From Ramlibacter algicola (GTDB lineage: Bacteria > Pseudomonadota > Gammaproteobacteria > Burkholderiales > Burkholderiaceae_C): a stretch of DNA of 64,000 nt. Position 1 is the first letter of the stretch; each line of letters begins with the position of its first letter. Made by a program: the position numbers and the translations under genes. The notes under the pieces were generated by a model. The model was not told the origin of the DNA, did no database searches, and saw nothing but the letters and a program-made list of their open reading frames with translations. The DNA is taken from assembly GCF_016641735.1 (NCBI RefSeq), contig NZ_JAEDAO010000001.1, forward strand, positions 124,001 to 188,000. Reading direction: 5' to 3'. This document shows positions 57,705-64,000 of this stretch, in pieces.

Positions 57705-58345
57705 TTGGTCTCCCGCACCTGGCGCAGCCACAGGCTGATGTCCGCGGCGGCGGCATCGGTGGCGGCGGTCATCGCGCGCACGCCGCCTGACGCATCCGGC
57801 GTCGGTGACTCGCCTTCCACGGCGATGCTGCGCTGGCCCACCAGCTGCTCGCCGCCCGTGGTGTTGGCCAGCAGCGTGGCGCGCAGGCGGATCACGCCGC
57901 GGCTGCGCGCTTCCGAGTCGAACACCTGCGCGAACTCCTCCAGCTCCAGCCGCAGGATGTAGATGGCACTGAGCCCCTCGCGGCCCAGCGCGGCACTTTC
58001 ATCGGCGCTGAGCACCGGCCGCTCGCGCCCGAGTTGCTGGCGCAGGCGCTGGCGCACCAGTTGCGGCGGCGGCGCGGTCCAGCGCGATTGCGAGTACGCG
58101 CGCAGCTGGTGGTCGTCCGAGTAGCCGAGCCGGTACAGGATCGCGGAGCTGTCCAGAGCCCCCGACGCCTCGATGTCCGGCACGACGACGGCCACGCGCG
58201 GCTCCGGCTTCGCGGCAGGCGCCACCAGCGGGGGCAGCGGGCCCATGTCGAACAGCACGGGCCGTTGCGGCTTGTCGACGAAGCCGGCGCAGCCGCCCAG
58301 CAGCAAGGCGAGCGCGACCCAGGCGAGTCGGTGCAGGCGGATCAT
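57701..58345 (-). CDS. ABC-type transport auxiliary lipoprotein (PqiC/YmbA-like)
   Basis: 214 residues with lipobox LGGC (Cys19) and the pattern RVAVVVPDIEASGALDSSAILYRLGY, then QSRWTAPPPQLVRQRL, of the PqiC/auxiliary-lipoprotein group. Such lipoproteins sit in the outer membrane and receive or seal MCE tunnels. It overlaps the MCE gene (ATGA). Confidence 0.88.
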   Translation of the reverse strand: MIRLHRLAWVALALLLGGCAGFVDKPQRPVLFDMGPLPPLVAPAAKPEPRVAVVVPDIEASGALDSSAILYRLGYSDDHQLRAYSQSRWTAPPPQLVRQRLRQQLGRERPVLSADESAALGREGLSAIYILRLELEEFAQVFDSEARSRGVIRLRATLLANTTGGEQLVGQRSIAVEGESPTPDASGGVRAMTAATDAAAADISLWLRQVRETK

Positions 58346-59319
58346 TTCTTCCCTCCAGGCGACACGAAGCCCTCCTCGCCCGGTCCCGGCTCGATGCGGC
58401 CGCTGCCGAAGATGAGGGACTGCGGGTTGTCGTTGATGTTGTTGACGGTCCGGCTCAGCTGGCGCACCGCGCGCGTGGTGTCTTCGGTGACGCGGTTGAT
58501 GCGCGGCAGCGTGGCGGCGTTGAACGAGTCGGCCGCGTGCGACAGCGCCTGCGTGCCTTCGGACAGGCGATCGATCGGGCCGTCCTTCTCGTTCAGGCGG
58601 CGCGCGGTGACGCCGATCTCGTGGATCGTCGAGCGCGTTTCCTCGGAGGTGTCGCGCAGCGAGGCGAGCGCGGTGTCGGTGCGCTTGACCAGCGACGGAA
58701 TGTCGACCTTGCGCGGGCCGAATTGCGCGGCGAGCGTCTGGTCGACGTTGCGGCTCAGGGTGCTCAGGTCGGCGGCGGCCTGCGACACGTTGGCCACCGC
58801 CGTCGGCAAGCCCTTGCCGCCCTTGTCGTCCAGCAGGCCGTTGACGCGCGTGGTGATCTCTTCGACCTGGTCCAGGATCTTCTCGCCCTTCTCCGTGAGC
58901 TTGGCCAGCAGGCCCGGACGCAGCGGGATGCGGGGTGGCGCGTCGTTGTTCGGCTGCAGCAGCGGTGCCGGCTTGCCGCTGTCGTCCAGCTGCACGAAGG
59001 CCAGGCCCGTCACGCCCTGGAACGAGAGCGTCGCGAACGTGTCCGTGCTGACCGGCGCACCATTGCCGATCTCCAGCCGGATCAGCACGTTGCCCTGGTT
59101 CTTCGGGTCGAAGCCGATGCGCGTGACCTTGCCGACGTCGACGCCGCGGTAGCGCACGGGCGCCTGCTCCTGCAGGCCGGTGACCGACTCGCGGGTCGAG
59201 ATCTCGTAGGCGTCGCGCGGGCCGGAATCCCGCGTGAGCCAGGCACCGAGCACCAGCAGCATCACCGTGAGCGCCACCACGAAGATTCCGGCGGCGAGGG
59301 CGTGGGCCTTGTTTTCCAT
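58342..59319 (-). CDS. MCE/MlaD-domain periplasmic lipid-binding protein
   Basis: 325 residues. One N-terminal membrane anchor (about 8-28) and the MCE domain at about 40-120 (VTGLQEQAPVRYRGVDVGKVTRIGF, then FQGVTGLAFVQLDDSGKP) are clear. A long helical tail follows, as in MlaD-like needle proteins. It forms a ring that moves phospholipid across the periplasm. Followed by the auxiliary lipoprotein gene. Confidence 0.93.
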   Translation of the reverse strand: MENKAHALAAGIFVVALTVMLLVLGAWLTRDSGPRDAYEISTRESVTGLQEQAPVRYRGVDVGKVTRIGFDPKNQGNVLIRLEIGNGAPVSTDTFATLSFQGVTGLAFVQLDDSGKPAPLLQPNNDAPPRIPLRPGLLAKLTEKGEKILDQVEEITTRVNGLLDDKGGKGLPTAVANVSQAAADLSTLSRNVDQTLAAQFGPRKVDIPSLVKRTDTALASLRDTSEETRSTIHEIGVTARRLNEKDGPIDRLSEGTQALSHAADSFNAATLPRINRVTEDTTRAVRQLSRTVNNINDNPQSLIFGSGRIEPGPGEEGFVSPGGKK

Positions 59320-59331
59320 GCGGGGTGGCTC

Positions 59332-60156
59332 CTAGACGGCGAACGGGTACTCGCGCAGCAGCTCCATGGCGCGCTGGCCGCGTTGCCCGAGGAAGAAATC
59401 ATGGATGAAGGGATGCTGGAACGCGATCACGTCCTTGGGCGGCGCGTTCACGATGACGCGCTTCTCGGCCAGCACCGCGATGCGCGTGGACAGCTCGAAC
59501 AGCGTGTCCAGGTCGTGGGTCACCATGATCACGGTGAGCGCCAGGTCGCGGTGCAGCGAGCGCAGCAGCGTGACGAAGCCGTCCGAGCTGTCCGGGTCCA
59601 GGCCCGCGGTGGGCTCGTCCAGCAGCAGCAGCGGCGGATCCATGATCAGCGCGCGCGCGAGGGCCACGCGCTTGATCATGCCGCCCGACAGGTCCGACGG
59701 CATCTTGGCGCCGTCATCGGGTTGCAGTCCCACCATCTGCAGCTTCACCATCGCCGCCTCGTGGATCAGCGACGTGGGCAGCGTGCGCAACTCACGCAAG
59801 GGGAACGCGATGTTCTCCAGCACGCTGAACGCGGAGAACAGCGCCCCGTGCTGGAACAGCATGCCCACGCGGCTGGCGGCGGCACGCTCGCCGAGCGAAC
59901 CGCGCGGCTGACCCAACACGCGGATCTCGCCGGCGGCCGGTTGCTCGAGGCCGAGGATCTGGCGCAGCAGCACGGTCTTGCCGGTGCCGGAGCCGCCCAC
60001 CAGCGACATCACCTCGCCGCGGCGCACCGTGAGGTCCAGGTTGTCGTGCACCGTGAACGTGCGGCCGGGCAATTCGAACTGCGTGCGCAGGCCGCGGATC
60101 TCCACCATCGGCGTCGCCGCCTTCGGCTGCTGCGGGTCCTGCACGCGCGGCTCCAT
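59332..60156 (-). CDS. ABC transporter ATPase, MlaF-like
   Basis: 274 residues. Walker A GGSGTGKT at 54-61, signature LSGGMIKRVALARAL and Walker B LLLLDEPTAGLDP are present. The ATPase drives the MCE lipid transport complex. Its ATG overlaps the MlaE-like stop (TGATG), so the complex is translated in order. Confidence 0.96.
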   Translation of the reverse strand: MEPRVQDPQQPKAATPMVEIRGLRTQFELPGRTFTVHDNLDLTVRRGEVMSLVGGSGTGKTVLLRQILGLEQPAAGEIRVLGQPRGSLGERAAASRVGMLFQHGALFSAFSVLENIAFPLRELRTLPTSLIHEAAMVKLQMVGLQPDDGAKMPSDLSGGMIKRVALARALIMDPPLLLLDEPTAGLDPDSSDGFVTLLRSLHRDLALTVIMVTHDLDTLFELSTRIAVLAEKRVIVNAPPKDVIAFQHPFIHDFFLGQRGQRAMELLREYPFAV

Positions 60157-61280
60157 CAGAACCCCACCTCCTGGAACGCGATGGCGAACAGCGCATCGAC
60201 CAGGATCACCACGGTGATCGAGGTGACGACCGAGGCGGTCGTGCCCTCGCCCAGGCTTTGCGTGTTCGGCAGCACCGCCAGGCCGTAGTGGCAGCCGATG
60301 AGGGCGATGAGCAGCCCGAACACGACCGACTTGCTGGTGGCCAGCACCAGGTTGCCGATCTGCACCGCGGCCGGCAGCGCGTTCATGAAGAAGGTCGGCG
60401 TGATGTCCAGCGAGATGTCGGACGCCAGCATGCCGCCGGCCAGCGCGCACAGCGTCGTCCAGATGCTGATCAGCGGCATCGCGATCGCGAGCGCGAGGGC
60501 GCGCGGCAGCACGAGGCGGAAGGTGTGCGAGATGCCCATCACGCTCATGGCATCGAGTTCGTCGGTGACGCGCATGACGCCGATCTGCGCCGTGATGGAC
60601 GAGCCGGAGCGGCCCGCGACCAGGATCGCCGCCAGCATCGGCCCCAGCTCGCGGATCAAGGCCACGCCCAGGATGTTCACGATGAACGCGTCGGCGCCGA
60701 ACTGCCGCAACTGCTTGGCCGTGAGATAGGCCAGCACGACCCCGATCAGGAAGCCCACCAGCGCGGTGATCGGCAGCGCGGTCGCCCCGATGTGGTACAG
60801 GTGCCCGGACAGGTCGCGCCACGGTCCGTAGTGCGGCGCCTTGGCGAGGCGGAACGTGTCCAGCGCCAGCTGGCCGGCCAGGCGCACGAAGTCCTTGACC
60901 GCGGCGACGCGCTGCAGGACCGCCTCGCCGAACTGCAGGTAACGCTGGCGCCAGCCGACAGGCTGCCGCGCCGGCGCATCGTTGGTGAACTGCTCGACCC
61001 GCTCGAGCACCGCGCGCTGGCCCGGCAGCAGGTCCAGCGTCTGGGGGCGGCGGCGCCCCCAGTGGTCCCACAGCAATTGCGCGCCCACGTGGTCCAGCTG
61101 CGCGACCGAGCGCAGGTCCCACGCGGCCGCGCCTTGCGCCCCGGCCAGTTGCGCATGCACGTCGGCGAGGAGGCCAGGTTCGGCGAACTGCCCGGCGGTC
61201 CATGCGCCCTGCAAGCGGGCTCGGGCGGCACCGCCTTCTTCGGGTGCGACTTCGACGCGGGGCGGGGAGGGGTCCTGCAT
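60156..61280 (-). CDS. MlaE-like permease with fused N-terminal STAS-like domain
   Basis: 374 residues versus about 260 for E. coli MlaE. The first about 100 residues are soluble and have a STAS-like pattern (RLQGAWTAGQFAE, AAAWDLRSVAQLDHVGAQLLWDHWG). The MlaE core follows with ELGPMLAAILVAGRSGSSITAQIG and five or so membrane helices. In E. coli the STAS protein MlaB is separate; here it is fused. The first gene of the operon. Confidence 0.92.
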   Translation of the reverse strand: MQDPSPPRVEVAPEEGGAARARLQGAWTAGQFAEPGLLADVHAQLAGAQGAAAWDLRSVAQLDHVGAQLLWDHWGRRRPQTLDLLPGQRAVLERVEQFTNDAPARQPVGWRQRYLQFGEAVLQRVAAVKDFVRLAGQLALDTFRLAKAPHYGPWRDLSGHLYHIGATALPITALVGFLIGVVLAYLTAKQLRQFGADAFIVNILGVALIRELGPMLAAILVAGRSGSSITAQIGVMRVTDELDAMSVMGISHTFRLVLPRALALAIAMPLISIWTTLCALAGGMLASDISLDITPTFFMNALPAAVQIGNLVLATSKSVVFGLLIALIGCHYGLAVLPNTQSLGEGTTASVVTSITVVILVDALFAIAFQEVGF

Positions 61281-61422
61281 GCGGGTGCGGTCGGATGCGC
61301 GATGCTACCTGCAGAGTTGTCCTTGCGGCGATGCCCCATCCGGGGTATCCCGCCCTGGCCCAAGCCCCCCGCGGCCGAGGTGCGTTGGAGCCATGCAGGC
61401 CGCTTCCAAGTAAGCTCGTCGG

Positions 61423-63063
61423 GTGAGCGACACCACCTTCGACTACGTGATCATCGGCGCGGGCACGGCGGGCTGCCTGCTCGCCAACCGCCTCTCGGCC
61501 GACCCGAAGGTCCGCGTCCTGTTGCTGGAGGCTGGTCACAAGGACGACTACCACTGGATCCACATCCCGGTCGGCTACCTGTATTGCATCGGCAATCCGC
61601 GCACCGACTGGCTGTTCAAGACCGAACCCGATGCCGGCCTCAACGGCCGCGCGCTGCGCTACCCGCGCGGCAAGACGCTGGGCGGCAGCTCCAGCATCAA
61701 CGGGATGATCTACATGCGCGGCCAGGCGCGCGACTACGACCAGTGGGCCGCGCTGACCGGCGACCCGGCCTGGCGCTGGGACCAGTGCCTGCCGTACTTC
61801 CGCAAGCACGAAGACCACCACAAGGGCGCCGACGACCTGCATGGCGCCGGCGGCGAGTGGCGCGTCGAACGCCAGCGCCTGCGCTGGGACATCCTCGACG
61901 CGTTCGCCCAGGCGGCGCAGGAGGCCGGCGTGCCGGCCACGGACGATTTCAACCGTGGCAGCAACGAAGGCGTCGGCTACTTCGAGGTCAACCAGCGCAG
62001 CGGCTGGCGCTGGAACACCGCCAAGGCCTTCCTGCGGCCCACATGCTACGGGCGCGCCAACTTCGAGATGTGGACCAACGCGCACGTGCAGTCGCTGGTG
62101 GTCGATCGAGAAGGCGACGGCGCGCTGCGCTGCACCGGCGCGCGCGTGTGGACCGGCAGCGCGGTTGTGCAGGTCGAGGCCGAGCGCGAAGTGATCCTGT
62201 GCGCGGGCAGCATCGGCTCGCCGCAGTTGCTGCAGCTGTCCGGCATCGGCCCGGGCGAGTTGCTGCAGCGGCACGGCATCCCCGTGCGGCACGAATTGCC
62301 GGGCGTCGGCGAGAACCTGCAGGACCACCTGCAGATCCGGGCCGTGTTCAAGGTGCAAGGCGTGGAGACGCTCAACACGCTGGCCAACAGCTGGGTGGGC
62401 AAGGCGCGCATCGGGCTGCAGTACCTGCTCACGCGCAGCGGCCCGATGAGCATGGCGCCGTCGCAACTCGGGGCGTTCACTCGCAGCACGCCCGACCAGC
62501 CGTGGCCGAACGTGGAGTACCACGTGCAGCCCCTCAGCCTGGACGCGTTCGGCGAGCCGCTGCACTCGTTCCCGGCGTTCACCGCCAGCGTGTGCAACCT
62601 CAACCCGACCAGCCGCGGCTCGGTGCGCATCCGCAGCCCGCGGTTCGACGAGCCGCCGGCCATCGCGCCGAACTACCTCGCCACGCCGGAAGACCGCCAG
62701 GTGGCCGCCGACTCGCTGCGCCTGACACGGCGCATCGTGCAGCAGCCCGCGCTGCAGAAGTACCGTCCCGAGGAGTGGCGTCCGGGCGTGCAGTACCAGA
62801 CCGACGAGGAACTGGCACGGCTGGCTGGCGACATCGCAACGACGATCTTCCATCCCGTGGGCACGACCAGGATGGGCCGCGACGACGACCCGATGGCGGT
62901 GCTGGACTCGCGCCTGCGGGTGCGCGGGGTCGACGGCCTGCGCGTGGTCGACGCCGGCGCGATGCCGACGATCACCAGCGGCAACACGAACTCACCCACG
63001 CTGATGCTGGCCGAGAAGGCCGCCGAGTGGATCGTGCGCGACGCGGCTAGAAGCGCCGGCTGA
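61423..63063 (+). CDS. GMC oxidoreductase (choline dehydrogenase-like)
   Basis: 546 residues from a GTG at 61423. The FAD-binding GAGTAGCLLANRL lies at about 12-24, the GGSSSINGMIYMRG signature follows, and the catalytic His-Asn region reads FHPVGTTRMG and GNTNSPTLM. Substrate alcohols range widely in the family. It is divergent from the MCE operon. Its 3' end overlaps the next minus-strand gene by 17 bases. Confidence 0.95.
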   Translation: MSDTTFDYVIIGAGTAGCLLANRLSADPKVRVLLLEAGHKDDYHWIHIPVGYLYCIGNPRTDWLFKTEPDAGLNGRALRYPRGKTLGGSSSINGMIYMRGQARDYDQWAALTGDPAWRWDQCLPYFRKHEDHHKGADDLHGAGGEWRVERQRLRWDILDAFAQAAQEAGVPATDDFNRGSNEGVGYFEVNQRSGWRWNTAKAFLRPTCYGRANFEMWTNAHVQSLVVDREGDGALRCTGARVWTGSAVVQVEAEREVILCAGSIGSPQLLQLSGIGPGELLQRHGIPVRHELPGVGENLQDHLQIRAVFKVQGVETLNTLANSWVGKARIGLQYLLTRSGPMSMAPSQLGAFTRSTPDQPWPNVEYHVQPLSLDAFGEPLHSFPAFTASVCNLNPTSRGSVRIRSPRFDEPPAIAPNYLATPEDRQVAADSLRLTRRIVQQPALQKYRPEEWRPGVQYQTDEELARLAGDIATTIFHPVGTTRMGRDDDPMAVLDSRLRVRGVDGLRVVDAGAMPTITSGNTNSPTLMLAEKAAEWIVRDAARSAG

Positions 63064-63829
63064 GCGCGAAGCCCAGGTCCTCGACGCGCAGCGCGGGCTG
63101 GCGCACGGTGCCGAAGACGGCCCCGTTGCGATAAAGCGGCGTCACTTCGCTCTGCGGCTGGGCGAGCCGGCGCCACGACAGCTCCCACGACCACGGCGAA
63201 TACACGCGCGTGCCCACGAGGCGCAGGCCGGCATCGACCTGGCGCGCGCCGCGCAGCCGTGCCGTGTCGAGCAGCCCGTGGAAGTCGACGTCGAGCCGGT
63301 GCCACACGCTGCCCCGCACGTCGGCCAGGCCCTGCAACTGCCAGCCCGCCGGGCCGGCGAGCATCGGCGATCCCCAGCGCATGCCCAGGAGCAGCGAGTG
63401 GGACGTCTCGCGCAAGCCGCTCGCCTGCGGCGTGCTGCTGATGTCACGCCGGTTCCGCAGCGTCCCTGCGGTCAGCCAGGCCTCGCCCCAGGCCGCGGGC
63501 GCGAGCGGACGCCAGCGGACGTCGGCCGTCCAGTCCAGGTGACCCGACCGCGCCGCGAGCGGCGCACCGCCCTGGGTCTGGCCGTCGTAGTCGAGGCGGC
63601 CGCCGGCGATCCGGGCTTCGCCCTGCCAGGCCGCGCCACCCGCCCAGGTGCGCGTCGCCTGCACGCCGGCCGTGGCGACCGTCCCGCGTTCGGTGAGGAG
63701 CGTCGCGCCGGCCGCGCGTTCGCGCAGCTGCCGGTGCATGGCGCCGACCGACACGCCGACCACGAGGCTGTCCTGCGCGGACGCCGCGGTGGCCGCGACG
63801 AGCAGCAACGCAGCCGCCGCGCGCCGCAT
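63047..63829 (-). CDS. Putative outer-membrane beta-barrel protein
   Basis: 260 residues with a signal peptide (near TAASAQD) and no inner-membrane helices. Alternating Trp/Arg/Gly-rich strands (SWELSWRRLAQPQ, QAEARIAGGRLDYDG-like) end in a C-terminal Phe (LGFALSRRF), a common barrel terminus. I do not recognise the family. Its ATG overlaps the stop of the upstream gene at 63829 (TGATG). Confidence 0.7.
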   Translation of the reverse strand: MRRAAAALLLVAATAASAQDSLVVGVSVGAMHRQLRERAAGATLLTERGTVATAGVQATRTWAGGAAWQGEARIAGGRLDYDGQTQGGAPLAARSGHLDWTADVRWRPLAPAAWGEAWLTAGTLRNRRDISSTPQASGLRETSHSLLLGMRWGSPMLAGPAGWQLQGLADVRGSVWHRLDVDFHGLLDTARLRGARQVDAGLRLVGTRVYSPWSWELSWRRLAQPQSEVTPLYRNGAVFGTVRQPALRVEDLGFALSRRF

Positions 63830-64000
63830 CAGAGCAGGCCCTGCAGTTGCGCGACCGTCGCGGTCGTCGATCCCTCGTAGGTGCCGTCGCCGTTGGCGTC
63901 GGTCTCCACCGTCACGCTGGAAGCGCCGAACGTGAGCCGGACCGCGGAATTGCCGGCGCCCGTCACCTTCAGCTGCCCCGCGACCGGCGCGTCGCTGGTG
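63829..64000 (-). CDS. 3' end of a hypothetical exported-type protein with a Ca-binding-like motif
   Basis: The stop is at 63829-63831 and the frame is open to the window edge, showing about 56 C-terminal residues. The visible part includes SDAPVAGQLKVTGAGNS and then DANGDGTYEG, a DxNxDG loop like those of EF-hand, dockerin or thrombospondin type-3 repeats. No function can be given from the fragment. It is upstream of, and coupled to, the barrel-like gene. Confidence 0.65.
   Translation of the reverse strand, partial: TSDAPVAGQLKVTGAGNSAVRLTFGASSVTVETDANGDGTYEGSTTATVAQLQGLL

Noticed and set aside
59332..62853. 1173-codon minus-strand frame
   Set aside because: Its C-terminal 274 residues are the MlaF-like ATPase; the rest runs through MlaE in another frame and antisense to the GMC gene.

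Overview
The window is high-GC DNA with tightly packed, often overlapping genes. It looks like the chromosome of a betaproteobacterium of the order Burkholderiales, most likely family Comamonadaceae (Ramlibacter/Variovorax-like). The evidence is the protein character of the ATP synthase, ribosomal, heme, lipoate and PTS genes and the typical two-gene overlaps (ATGA, TGATG, GTGA). It is core chromosome: I see no phage, integrase, transposase, CRISPR array, rRNA or tRNA gene.

Layout. 1-2969: end of a branched-chain amino acid ABC transporter (livM partial, livH, livG, livF, all minus). 3051-5254: three small metabolic genes (YheT-type hydrolase, SnoaL-like protein, NAD(P)-binding protein). 5301-7523: a plus-strand envelope operon (LemA lipoprotein, two TPM-domain proteins, a small membrane protein). 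7526-9151: a small basic exported protein and an orphan Liv-type periplasmic binding protein. 9289-16448: the complete ATP synthase operon atpIBEFHAGDC on the minus strand, with a TATAAT promoter at 16490. 16609-21437: a plus-strand operon with a metallo-beta-lactamase-fold lipoprotein, a class IV aminotransferase, YbeD, LipB, LipA and a DMT exporter. 21421-25034: aldose 1-epimerase and a bifunctional class A penicillin-binding protein.

25039-29379: a minus-strand operon of lipoprotein, MFS transporter, EIIA-Man, HPr and enzyme I, a phosphotransferase chain with no sugar permease here. 29415-34397: acyl-CoA/redox genes (CaiB-type CoA transferase, esterase, TlpA-like lipoprotein, cytochrome c', cytochrome b561, GNAT, peroxiredoxin). 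34475-46623: ribosomal protein and elongation factor genes: the str operon (rpsL, rpsG, fusA, tuf, rpsJ) and the rest of the S10 operon (rplC to rpsQ). These two blocks are separated by an M3-family metallopeptidase gene on the opposite strand, flanked by a terminator and a fresh promoter. 46822-50520: dacC, a hydrolase, a 2Fe-2S ferredoxin, a VanZ-like protein and hemJ. 50571-50703: a candidate small RNA with its own promoter and terminator. 50761-53621: hemB, a CorA-type transporter and a YecE protein. 53603-57089: GST, amidohydrolase, dienelactone hydrolase, SDR and MaoC genes. 57093-61280: an Mla/MCE-type lipid transport operon ending in a cyclic-nucleotide-binding-domain protein. 61423-64000: a GMC oxidoreductase, an outer-membrane-like protein and the tail of a protein with a Ca-binding-like motif.

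The most interesting points are the small RNA candidate with a CCTCC (anti-Shine-Dalgarno) loop between hemJ and hemB, the split S10 operon, the palindromic repeat inserted in frame inside lipB, the palindrome-rich spacer between ptsH and ptsI, and the MCE operon with a STAS-permease fusion. Names rest on reading motifs and family resemblance by eye; no database search was possible.
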